Positions 51,341 to 59,134 of a DNA stretch of 64,000 bases are shown here, one piece after another. The stretch comes from Micromonospora_G sp040676775 (GTDB taxonomy: Bacteria; Actinomycetota; Actinomycetes; Mycobacteriales; Micromonosporaceae): assembly GCF_040676775.1 (NCBI RefSeq), contig NZ_JBFAPP010000004.1:310001-374000 (forward strand). The letters run 5' to 3'. Under the pieces are notes generated by a model. It made no database searches. It was given only the letters and a program-made list of their open reading frames with translations, and was not told the DNA's origin. Numbering within the stretch: the stretch's first letter is position 1; the number at the start of each line of letters is the position of its first letter. A program made the translations under genes and the position numbers.

Positions 51341-52537
51341 TCAGAAGGTGATGGGGGCGGCGGTGGGGGGGAGGCCGGTGGAGGGGCCGATGAAGAGTCT
51401 CTGAAAATACTGGTGGCTGTCGACGGCGCTGAGTGTCACCGAGTGATCCACCCGGCCGTCGAGGTCGACCACGACCAACTGCCTGCTCTGCGTCGCGCCG
51501 GCTGTGGTCGCGGCGCTCGGCTGGGCCGGCCCCTGGTCGGAATCCACCACCTGGAACAACAGATGTTCTTCATCGGCCCAGCCGAGCAGGCTCCCGCCGG
51601 GCGGCGCCGTCACCGTGTGCCGTACCGCTCCGGTGGTCGAGTCGACGACGGTGATTACGAAGGGTTCCTGAGGTGAGGACCGGGTGCGCAGGGCAATCCC
51701 GCCGCCGCCCGGGGAAAGGGTGGGGAGGAAGGGATAGGCGCCGGGGCCAGTGCTCACCGTACGCACGACCCTGCCGGTCAGGTCGTAGAAGCGGATGCCC
51801 GTCACCGTGTCCTCCGGCTGGTCGGCGACTTGGGTGAACATCATCGCGACCCCGTTGCCGTCCGGCGTCCAAACCAGGTTCAACCGCTGTTCTGGCTGGG
51901 ATGCGACGTCGGGCAGCGGAACGTAGGTGATCTTCAATGTCTCCGGGTCGAGCAGTCCGAAGCCGCGTTCGCCCTGGATATCAATTAAGAGGATCCACCG
52001 TCCGTCCGGCGACCACGGGTTCTCGGCCAGACTGCTGCCGATGGTGGCGTCGCTGATCCACCGTACGTCTCCGCTGGCCCGGTCCATCAGCCCCGTCCGC
52101 ATCGGGGGGGTCGCGCTGTCGTCGTACGTGGTGACCAGCACCCGACGGCCGTCCGGCGACGGCTTGACGTACGGGTACGCCACCCGCTCGTAGCGGCCGG
52201 TGCTGTAGTCGAGCAGGAGTGAATAGAAGAAGTGCGGACTCGGATCCGTGACGTTGGCGTCCCGGATGCCGGTGTACGCGGTCACCACGTTCGGCCTCAT
52301 CGTGTCGCTGGCGGACCGGTCGGTGCCGTCGGTCGTACTGGTGGGGGCGACGGCGGCGATCACGCCGATCAGCGCGGCGCAGACGGCGACGGCTGTCCCG
52401 CCGCTGGCGATCCGTCGGGTGATCCGCTGGCGTCGGGCGGCGACCAGTGCGGCCGGCGCCAGCCCGGCGGGCGGTGGAGCGGTTTCGGCCAGTTCCTCGA
52501 ACGCGTTCCGGAGTGCCCCGGAGAGATGCGAATTCAT
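51341..52537 (-). CDS. Membrane-anchored TolB-like propeller protein, partner of the sigma factor
   Basis: 398 residues. A short cytoplasmic N-terminus (about 45 residues), one transmembrane helix (GTAVAVCAALIGVIAAVA) and an extracytoplasmic beta-propeller (YVKPSPDGRRVLVTTYDD, NPWSPDGRWILLID, NLVWTPDGNGVAMMF). Its ATG overlaps the stop of the SigE-family sigma gene (ATGA), so they are co-translated. By position and topology it may be the membrane anti-sigma or sensor partner, but no zinc-finger or classical anti-sigma motif is present; this role is inference. Confidence 0.75.
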   Translation of the reverse strand: MNSHLSGALRNAFEELAETAPPPAGLAPAALVAARRQRITRRIASGGTAVAVCAALIGVIAAVAPTSTTDGTDRSASDTMRPNVVTAYTGIRDANVTDPSPHFFYSLLLDYSTGRYERVAYPYVKPSPDGRRVLVTTYDDSATPPMRTGLMDRASGDVRWISDATIGSSLAENPWSPDGRWILLIDIQGERGFGLLDPETLKITYVPLPDVASQPEQRLNLVWTPDGNGVAMMFTQVADQPEDTVTGIRFYDLTGRVVRTVSTGPGAYPFLPTLSPGGGGIALRTRSSPQEPFVITVVDSTTGAVRHTVTAPPGGSLLGWADEEHLLFQVVDSDQGPAQPSAATTAGATQSRQLVVVDLDGRVDHSVTLSAVDSHQYFQRLFIGPSTGLPPTAAPITF

Positions 52538-53058
52538 CGGCTTGTCTTCTCCTTCGTGTCGAGGATGGCGAGGTCAGGGCAGAGGACACGCAGCCGGGCG
52601 AGGGCCCGGGCGTGCTGACTGCGTACCGTGGACTCGGTGCAGTTCAGGATCTGTGCGATCTCGCTGTCCGGCAGGTCCTCGAAGTAGCGCAGTACGAGCA
52701 CCGCCCGGTGTTTCGGAGCGAGCCGCGCCAGCGCCTGCCTGAGGGCGAGACCGAGGTCGACGGTCGCGTTGTCGTCTCGCGGCTCTGCGATCTCCGGCAC
52801 CTGTTCGGCGCTCACCTCGCGACCCCGCCGTACGCTGCGCCACCAGCTCGTCTGCTGCCGGTAGAGCGCGGTACGCAGGTACCCCTCCGGATTGCCGGTA
52901 CGGATGCGTTCCCAGTGCGGTACACCCTTGGCCAGCACCGTCTGGAGCAGGTCCTCGGCCTGTTGGCGGTGCCCGGTGAGGGCGAGCGCGGTTCGGAACA
53001 GCGAGTGTGAGCGGGCCTCGACGAATTCGGTGAACTCCCGTTCGAGGTCAGCATTCAT
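52534..53058 (-). CDS. RNA polymerase sigma factor, SigE (SIG-E50) family
   Basis: 174-residue ECF-like sigma factor: region 2 (FTEFVEARSHSLFRTALALT, GHRQQAEDLLQTVLAKG with WERI) and region 4 (LAPKHRAVLVLRYFEDLPDS, EIAQILNCTESTVRSQHARA). It belongs to the sigma-E family common in Micromonosporaceae and Streptomyces, usually controlling envelope or stress regulons. Coupled to the downstream membrane propeller gene. No autoregulatory promoter was confidently recognised. Confidence 0.9.
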   Translation of the reverse strand: MNADLEREFTEFVEARSHSLFRTALALTGHRQQAEDLLQTVLAKGVPHWERIRTGNPEGYLRTALYRQQTSWWRSVRRGREVSAEQVPEIAEPRDDNATVDLGLALRQALARLAPKHRAVLVLRYFEDLPDSEIAQILNCTESTVRSQHARALARLRVLCPDLAILDTKEKTSR

Positions 53059-53166
53059 GTACGTACCTATCCCTCATGCCGAGAACAACGCCGAACCCAG
53101 CCCGGCTGCTGCTCCCCAAAGGGACCTCCCGCCCAACATCCACAACCCCCCGGGCGGCCAGACTCT

Positions 53167-53226
53167 GTTGATCATGAAGTTAGCGCACTCAGAGAAGATC
53201 AAATTCGCGCCAACTTCATGATCAAC
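53167..53226. terminator. Long inverted repeat, copy 3
   Basis: GTTGATCATGAAGTTAGCGC with a complement carrying one mismatch and a 20-nt loop. It sits at the 3' end of the DUF397 gene, whose TGA stop lies inside the right arm, and upstream of the sigma gene. Confidence 0.82.
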
Positions 53227-53443
53227 AATGAGGTGCCGGGCGGGTCAGGGGGTGGCGGAGGTCGGATGCGAAGGCGCGCCAGGTGGCGGGAGTGAAGGTC
53301 AAGGTCCCGGCCGTACGGTCCTTTGTGTCGCGGACCAGCACCCGGCCGGGCAGGTTGTCCGCCACCTCCACACAGGTGCCCTGGTTGGAGTCGCTGCGGG
53401 TGCTGATGCGACCGCACTCACGTGGGACGGGGAGAAGTTGCAC
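53222..53443 (-). CDS. DUF397 domain protein, orphan and N-terminally atypical
   Basis: 73 residues. The DUF397 core is clear: RISTRSDSNQGTCVEVADNL, PGRVLVRDTKDRTAG, LTFTPATWRAFASDLRH. The usual N-terminal W-x-KSS motif is replaced by ECGRISTRS, and the preceding 10 residues look non-homologous, so the start (GTG) is doubtful. These proteins normally sit beside an XRE helix-turn-helix regulator; none is present on either side. The stop codon is supplied by the inverted repeat. It could be a decaying remnant. Confidence 0.6.
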   Translation of the reverse strand: MQLLPVPRECGRISTRSDSNQGTCVEVADNLPGRVLVRDTKDRTAGTLTFTPATWRAFASDLRHPLTRPAPHC

Positions 53444-53630
53444 CTTTTTCCGACCTGCCCGTCCAATCCTTGGATCGAGCTGCGCTGGCCAGCCATCAAG
53501 CCTAGGGGCGGAGGCGACCCAACGTGAGCCCGCGACTCCTCAGCGCTGCCCAAATCCGCCCCGCGATTCCCCACGGGCCCGGATGCGGCCCTATCCGGGG
53601 TCGTTGCCGCATGCTGTTCGGGTGTCGGAG

Positions 53631-55097
53631 ATGACCAAGACCGGTGGTGGGGGCAGGATGGCCCGGGGCGGTGGGACCGGACACCGGTTCTACAGCGTGC
53701 TGGTCTTCGTCGTGCTCGCCTCGCTGGACAACGTGGCCATCGGCCTGGTGCCACCGCTGTACGCGCCGATCAGCTCCACCCTCGGCGTCAACACCTCGGC
53801 GATCGGGCTGGTCACCGCGATCAGTTTCCTGGTCAGCGCGATAGCGGCGGTCGGCTGGGCGTACTTCGGGGACCGGACCAACCGCAAACCGCTGCTGATG
53901 ATCGGCACCCTGCTCTGGGCAGCCGGTACGGCCGGCAGTGCCGCCGCCGGCAACTACCCGGACTTCCTCGGCGCCGCCGGGGGCTACCCCGCGTTCTTCC
54001 TCGCCCAGGCGGTGGCCGCGATCGGTCTCGGTGCCGTCGGCTCGGTCGGCTTCTCCGTGGTCACCGATCTCATCTCGCCCCGCCGTCGGGGACTGGTGAT
54101 GAGCTTCTGGGGACTGTCGCAGGGCATCGGCACCCTCGCCGGCACCCTGCTCGGCGGCATCCTCGGCTCGACCGACTGGCGGCTGCCGTTCCTGGTGCTC
54201 AGTGTCGCCGGGCTGGTCGCCACGGTCGCGTACCTGTTCACGTACGACATCCAGCGGGGGCAGAGCGAACCGGAACTCGCGCACGCGATCGCCACCGGCC
54301 ACGAGTACGACTATCGGATCAGCCGCGCCGACCTGCCGAAGATCCTGGATCGGCGCACCAACCGCTGGCTCATCCTGCAGGGGCTGACCGCGCAGGCGGC
54401 CTTCGGCTCACTGGTCTGGCTGCCGGTCCTGTTCCAGGAACGGGCGCAGGACCAGGGCTTCTCCAGCTCGACGGCGATCATCATCGGGAGTGTTTTCGCC
54501 ACCCTTTTCCAGCTCGGCGGGGTGCTCTCCATCGTCGGTGGACTCGTCGGCGACGCGCTGCAACGGCGTACGCCCAGGGGCCGGGCGTTGGTCGCGGCCG
54601 TCGGCATTCTCGCGGCCGTGCCGTTCTACCTGGTCCTGTTCTTCGTGCCGATCCGGATCGACGTCCCCGACGGCGCTGGTGCCGGTACGGTGATCAGCTC
54701 GGTGGTGGGCAGCGTGTTCACCGAACCGACGGTCGGCTTCAGTTTGCTCACCGCGCTGCTCGCGCTCGCGCTCACCTCGGCGAACTCGCCGAACTGGTTC
54801 GCGTTGATCGCCGACGTGAACCCGCCCGAGCACCGGGGCACCGTCTACAGCCTCGGCAACCTGGTCAACGGGGTCGGCCGGGCTGCCGGCAACGGCCTGG
54901 TCGGGATCGCCTTCCAGGGACTACGGGCGGCCTTCCCGCCCCCGCTGAACTTCGCCGTCGGCCTGGCCGCGTTCCAGCTCTTCTTCATCCCCACCGGGAT
55001 CATGTACTGGCTGGCCTCCCGCACCTCCCCGCGCGACATCAAGAACGTCCACACCCTCCTCCAAACCCGCGCCGAGGAGACTGACCCCCACCCCTGA
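53631..55097 (+). CDS. Major facilitator superfamily transporter
   Basis: About 488 residues with roughly 12 membrane helices: FYSVLVFVVLASLDNVAIGL, the motif-A-like loop YFGDRTNRKPLLMIG, a second half beginning WLILQGLTAQAAFGSLVWLP, and a final helix LFFIPTGIMYWLASR. The charged central loop (QRGQSEPELAHAIATGHEYD) is typical. It resembles spinster-like MFS members; the substrate is unknown. The start is uncertain: ATG here, or GTG 9 nt upstream. Three 13-bp repeats begin at its stop codon. Confidence 0.85.
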   Translation: MTKTGGGGRMARGGGTGHRFYSVLVFVVLASLDNVAIGLVPPLYAPISSTLGVNTSAIGLVTAISFLVSAIAAVGWAYFGDRTNRKPLLMIGTLLWAAGTAGSAAAGNYPDFLGAAGGYPAFFLAQAVAAIGLGAVGSVGFSVVTDLISPRRRGLVMSFWGLSQGIGTLAGTLLGGILGSTDWRLPFLVLSVAGLVATVAYLFTYDIQRGQSEPELAHAIATGHEYDYRISRADLPKILDRRTNRWLILQGLTAQAAFGSLVWLPVLFQERAQDQGFSSSTAIIIGSVFATLFQLGGVLSIVGGLVGDALQRRTPRGRALVAAVGILAAVPFYLVLFFVPIRIDVPDGAGAGTVISSVVGSVFTEPTVGFSLLTALLALALTSANSPNWFALIADVNPPEHRGTVYSLGNLVNGVGRAAGNGLVGIAFQGLRAAFPPPLNFAVGLAAFQLFFIPTGIMYWLASRTSPRDIKNVHTLLQTRAEETDPHP

Positions 55098-55120
55098 CCC
55101 CCACCCCTGACCCCCACCCC
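55082..55120 (+). repeat. Three 13-bp tandem repeats at the MFS gene end
   Basis: TGACCCCCACCCC is repeated three times without gaps. The first copy codes the last residues, and the second begins with the TGA stop. Confidence 0.9.
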
Positions 55121-55129
55121 TGACCGCGC

Positions 55130-55200
55130 CGATCTTGCAGTTGTGGCGCCCAGCTCATCCCGATTCGGGGCTTATCTGAGCAACCACAACTGCAAGATCG
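55130..55200. terminator. Long inverted repeat of a second sequence family
   Basis: CGATCTTGCAGTTGTGG and its perfect complement, 17 bp with a 37-nt loop, between the convergent MFS and glucosidase genes. Same placement as the GTTGATCATGAAG copies but different sequence. Confidence 0.82.
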
Positions 55201-55219
55201 ACGCGCGCAACGGGGTGGG

Positions 55220-56926
55220 TCAGGGGTGGAACCAGACGGTTACGTCGGTGGGGACGTGGTTGTCCGGGGTCAGGGGTTCGCTGGACTGGAGGACGGTGGC
55301 TCCCTCGGGGAGGGGGAACGAGGTCGGGCCGAAGTTGGTCAGCACCGACAGGTTGCCGTTCTGGAAGTGGATGACGTCGTCGGGGCTGGTGAGCCAGTAG
55401 ACGGTGCCTCGGCCGAGGGCGAGTTCGCGGCGCAGCCGCAGGGCGGTGCGGTACAGCTCGTACGTCGAGCCGGCGACGCCGCGTTGCAGGTCGAGTGCGT
55501 ACTCGGCGTAGAGCGACGGTTGCGGCAGCCAGCTTCGGTCGGTGGGGCCGAAGCCGTACGACGGGGCGTCGGACTCCCACGGGATCGGCACCCGGCAGCC
55601 GTCCCGACCCTTGTGGACGTGTCCGCTGCGCTCCCAGGTCGGATCCTGACGGGCCTCGTCCGGCATCGTGGTGTGCTCGGGCAGACCCAGTTCCTCACCC
55701 TGGAACAGGTACGCCGAGCCGGGCAGGGCGAGCATCAGCAGCGTCGCCGCTCGCGCCCGACGCAACCCGAGTACGGCATCCGGCTGCGGGTCGTCGGCGC
55801 CGATCCCGTTCGGCCGGGTCTGGCCGACCGGCAGCGCGAGCCGGGTCGCGTGCCGGATCACGTCGTGGTTGGAGAGCACCCAGGTGGTGGGGGCGCCGAC
55901 CGCCGCGGTGGCCTCCAGCGAGCGGGTGATGACCGCGTACTGGGCTGGTGCGGTCCAGGGTGCTTCCAGATATTCGAAGTTGAACGCCTGGTGCATCTCG
56001 TCCGGGCGGACGTACGCGGCGAGCCGCTCCGCGGGCTGCACCCACGCCTCGGCGACCAGGATCCGCTCACCGGGGTAGCTGTCGACCACCTGCCGCCAGT
56101 CGCGGTAGATGTCGTGTACCCCGTCCTGGTCCCACATCGGCGGGCGCGGACCCTCGGTGCCCTCGCCGAACATCGGCTCCAGCGGGTAACTCCAGTCGGC
56201 GAAATCGGCCTGCTTGATCAGCCCGTGGGCGACGTCGACCCGGAAGCCGTCGACGCCCCGGTCGAGCCAGAACCGCAGGATGTCGAGGAACTCGGCGCGT
56301 ACCTCGGGCCGGTCCCAGTTCAGGTCGGGCTGGCCGGGGTCGAACAGGTGCAGGTACCACTGACCGGGCTGCCCGTCGACATCCTTGGTACGGGTCCAGG
56401 CCGGTCCGCCGAAGACGCTCTGCCAGTCGTTGGGTGGCTCCTCACCGGAGGTACCCCGGCCGTCCCGGAAGATGTAGCGCTGGCGCTCCGCGCTGCCGGG
56501 GGCGGCGGCCAGGGCCGCGCCGAACCACGGGTGGGCGGACGAGGTGTGGTTCGGCACCAGGTCGACGATGACCCGCAGGCCACGCGAGTGGGCCTCGCCG
56601 ATCAGGGCGTCGGCGTCCGCCAGTTGCCCGAACAACGGGTCGACGTCGCGGTAGTCGGCCACGTCGTAACCGGCGTCGGCCTGCGGTGACGGGTAGAACG
56701 GGGAGAGCCACACCGCGTCCGCACCGAGTTCGACCAGGTGGTCGAGGCGGGCGGTGATACCCGGCAGGTCACCGATGCCGTCGCCGTCGAGGTCGGCGTA
56801 CGAGCGCGGGTAGATCTGGTAGATGACCGCCTCCCGCCACCACTGGGTGGGTTCCGGCTGGTCGGTGTCGACCGGTGCGGTCGGCGACGACTCGGTGGTC
56901 GACGGCGGAGTCTGCTGGCTGTTCAG
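55220..56926 (-). CDS. aglA: GH13 alpha-glucosidase, apparent CTG start
   Basis: About 568 residues of the GH13 oligo-alpha-glucosidase type. Conserved regions: WWREAVIYQIYPRSYADLDG, VDLVPNHTSSAHPWF, nucleophile Asp231 in GFRVDVAH, acid/base Glu293 in LVAEAW and SNHD ending at Asp355. The essential N-terminal strand lies upstream of the first GTG (56713), and this frame has no ATG, GTG or TTG from there back past 57110. A CTG at 56926 has GGGAG 6 nt before it and begins LNSQQTPPST, so I take CTG as the start. It should hydrolyse imported alpha-glucosides to glucose in the cytoplasm. Follows the LacI gene in the agl cluster. Confidence 0.82.
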   Translation of the reverse strand: MNSQQTPPSTTESSPTAPVDTDQPEPTQWWREAVIYQIYPRSYADLDGDGIGDLPGITARLDHLVELGADAVWLSPFYPSPQADAGYDVADYRDVDPLFGQLADADALIGEAHSRGLRVIVDLVPNHTSSAHPWFGAALAAAPGSAERQRYIFRDGRGTSGEEPPNDWQSVFGGPAWTRTKDVDGQPGQWYLHLFDPGQPDLNWDRPEVRAEFLDILRFWLDRGVDGFRVDVAHGLIKQADFADWSYPLEPMFGEGTEGPRPPMWDQDGVHDIYRDWRQVVDSYPGERILVAEAWVQPAERLAAYVRPDEMHQAFNFEYLEAPWTAPAQYAVITRSLEATAAVGAPTTWVLSNHDVIRHATRLALPVGQTRPNGIGADDPQPDAVLGLRRARAATLLMLALPGSAYLFQGEELGLPEHTTMPDEARQDPTWERSGHVHKGRDGCRVPIPWESDAPSYGFGPTDRSWLPQPSLYAEYALDLQRGVAGSTYELYRTALRLRRELALGRGTVYWLTSPDDVIHFQNGNLSVLTNFGPTSFPLPEGATVLQSSEPLTPDNHVPTDVTVWFHP

Positions 56927-57081
56927 GGCGTACTCCCATGGGTGTCGGGCACGGTGGAACTCGGGCAGCCGACCGTGGTCGGCGTGGTCCGGTGATGGTG
57001 CGGGTGCTGCTGGGTCCAGTCTGCCGGTGTTCGGCCCGGTTCGCCCGTGGGCCGGGCGGAGCGACTCGCGGACGGTGTCAC
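56923..57081 (-). other. 52-codon linking frame between the LacI and GH13 genes
   Basis: It begins with a GTG overlapping the LacI stop (GTGA) and ends with a TGA overlapping the CTG of the glucosidase gene (CTGA). The peptide (VTPSASRSARPTGEPGRTPA...) looks non-protein-like, so it is more plausibly a reinitiation relay than a functional product, or chance. Confidence 0.3.
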
Positions 57082-58100
57082 TCGGCCCGTGGTGGGCCGG
57101 TGGACTCGCGGACGACCAGCGCGGTGGGCAGGACGACCGAGGCGGTCTCGGTCGGCCGTGGGTGGCCTTCGAGCGGGGCGAGCAGCAGGCCGGCGGCGAG
57201 CCGGCCGTGGGTGGCGGCCGGTTGGGCGACCGTGGTCAGCCCGACGACGGCGGCGAGGTCGTGGTCGTCGAGGCCGATCACGCTCACGTCCTGCGGCACC
57301 CGGAGTCCGGCCGAGCGGAGGGTCGACATCGCGCCCATCGCCATCTCGTCGCAGGCCGCGAAGATCGCGGTCGGCGTCTCGCCCCGGCTGAGTAGTTCGG
57401 TGGTGGCCCGGCTGCCGCCGTCCACGGTGAACTCGTCCTCGACGTCGAGTCGTGGGTCCGGCGCCAGTCCGGCGGTGTGCAGTGCGTCGTGGTAGCCCCG
57501 GCGCCGGTCGAGGTGGGTGGTGAAGGAGAGTTCCGCGGAGGCGTCGCCGGCCAGGTGGGCGATCCGGCGGTGGCCGAGCGAGATCAGGTGGGTGGTCGCG
57601 GTCCGCGCCGCGCTGACGTCGTCGATCCGGACGCTGGGCCATCCGGGTACGGCGGCGCCGGAGCTGACCGTGACGCCGGGCATCCGCAACTGGGCGATGA
57701 TCGCCAGGTCGGCGGCGCCCAGCGGGGTGGCGACCAGCATCAACGCGTCGACCCGTTTCTGCAGGTTGGTGGTCTGGAACAGTTGCCGGCGGTTCTGCTC
57801 GCGGTCACCGAGGTTGTAGAGCAGCAGGTCGTACCCGGCTTCGCGCAGGGTTTCCTCGGCCGCGTCGACCACGGTGCCGAAGAACCAGCGGGTGACCTGG
57901 GGGACCACCACCGCGATCGAGCCGGTCCGGCCGCCGGCCAGCCGGGAGGCGCTGGGCGAGGCGGTGTAGCCGAGTTGTTCGGCGGCGGCCAGCACCCGGG
58001 CGCGGGTGGATTCCGACACCGTCGGCAGCCCGCGCAGCGCGCGGGAAACCGTGGCGGTGGACACCCGCGCCAGCCGTGCGACGTCGTCGATCTTGGTCAC
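57078..58100 (-). CDS. LacI-family repressor of the alpha-glucoside operon
   Basis: 340 residues: an N-terminal helix-turn-helix (KIDDVARLARVSTATVSRAL, RGLPTVSESTRARVLAAAEQ) and a periplasmic-binding-like ligand domain (IAVVVPQVTRWFFGTVVDAA, AIFAACDEMAMGAMSTLRSA, VSVIGLDDHDLA). It is the probable repressor of the agl genes, responding to an imported oligosaccharide. GTG at 58100 is preferred because GGAG is spaced 10 nt; a TTG lies 7 codons upstream. A matching LacI-type palindrome lies before the first gene of the importer operon. Confidence 0.85.
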   Translation of the reverse strand: MTKIDDVARLARVSTATVSRALRGLPTVSESTRARVLAAAEQLGYTASPSASRLAGGRTGSIAVVVPQVTRWFFGTVVDAAEETLREAGYDLLLYNLGDREQNRRQLFQTTNLQKRVDALMLVATPLGAADLAIIAQLRMPGVTVSSGAAVPGWPSVRIDDVSAARTATTHLISLGHRRIAHLAGDASAELSFTTHLDRRRGYHDALHTAGLAPDPRLDVEDEFTVDGGSRATTELLSRGETPTAIFAACDEMAMGAMSTLRSAGLRVPQDVSVIGLDDHDLAAVVGLTTVAQPAATHGRLAAGLLLAPLEGHPRPTETASVVLPTALVVRESTGPPRAE

Positions 58101-58167
58101 GGTGTTACGTGCTCCGCTCAATCAGGCCGCCGGTCGCGGCCCCCACCATCGTCGGGCGCCTCCGGCC

Positions 58168-59133
58168 TCAGCCCTTGACGCTGCCGGCGAGCAGGCCACG
58201 TACGAAATATCGCTGCAGGGAGAGGAAGACGATCAGCGGTACGACGATCGAGATGAACGCGCCCGAGGTGAGCCGCTGCCACTCGCCGCCCCGGGTACCG
58301 GCCATCTCGGCCAGCCGTACGGTCATCGGCGCGGTCTCGTTCCCGCCCCCGGCGAAGATCAGCGCGACCAGCAGGTCGTTCCAGACCCAGAGGAACTGGA
58401 AGATGCCGAACGCGGCCAGCGCCGGGGTGATCAGCGGCAGCACGATGGTCCGGAAGATCTTCGGGTGGGTCGCGCCGTCGACGCGGGCCGCCTCCATCAG
58501 GTCCCGCGGCAACTGCGAGACGAAGTTGTGCAGCAGGAAGACGGCCAGCGGCAGGGCGAAGCAGGTGTGCGCGAACCAGACCTGGATGAACCGCTGCTCG
58601 TCGGCGAGGTCCCAGGCGGGCATCAGCGTGATGCCGCCGACGCTGACCCCCTGGGAGAAGAAGCTGAGCAAGGGCACCAGTGCCATCTGCAGCGGCACGA
58701 TCTGCAACGCGAAGATGCCGATGTAGATCCAGTCCCGGCCCTTGAAGTTGATCCAGGCCAGCGCGTACGCGGCCAGCGCCGCGAAGGCCAGCGGGAACAG
58801 CACCGACGGGATCGTGATCACGATCGAGTTGGTGAAGTAGCTGGCGAGTTGCCCCGAGGAGGACGAGCGGCCGAACAGCACCTGCTGGTAGTTCTCCAGG
58901 GTGAGCTGGGGGTTGCTGAAGAACGTCCACCAGCCGGTGGTCTTGATCGCGTCCTCGGGACGGAACGAGGAGATGAACAGGCCGAAGGTGGGCAGCGTCC
59001 AGACCACCGCGATGACGATGGAGACCACGGTCGCGGTCCGGCTGTTGAGCCGCTTGCGCACCCGGCCGCCGACGGTGGCCGGACGGTCCGTGCCGATCGC
59101 GGTGTCGACGCGTACGGGAACGGCGGTGGTCAT
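58168..59133 (-). CDS. aglG: Carbohydrate ABC transporter permease (MalG-like)
   Basis: 321 residues with six membrane helices (first VVSIVIAVVWTLPTFGLFIS) and the EAA coupling loop EAARVDGATHPKIFRTIVLP that docks the ATPase. It belongs to the CUT1 family, importing oligosaccharides with its partner permease and the binding protein. No ATPase is encoded here; a shared MsiK-type ATPase elsewhere is expected, as in other actinomycetes. Starts 1 bp after the partner gene's stop. Confidence 0.92.
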   Translation of the reverse strand: MTTAVPVRVDTAIGTDRPATVGGRVRKRLNSRTATVVSIVIAVVWTLPTFGLFISSFRPEDAIKTTGWWTFFSNPQLTLENYQQVLFGRSSSSGQLASYFTNSIVITIPSVLFPLAFAALAAYALAWINFKGRDWIYIGIFALQIVPLQMALVPLLSFFSQGVSVGGITLMPAWDLADEQRFIQVWFAHTCFALPLAVFLLHNFVSQLPRDLMEAARVDGATHPKIFRTIVLPLITPALAAFGIFQFLWVWNDLLVALIFAGGGNETAPMTVRLAEMAGTRGGEWQRLTSGAFISIVVPLIVFLSLQRYFVRGLLAGSVKG

Positions 59134-59134
59134 G

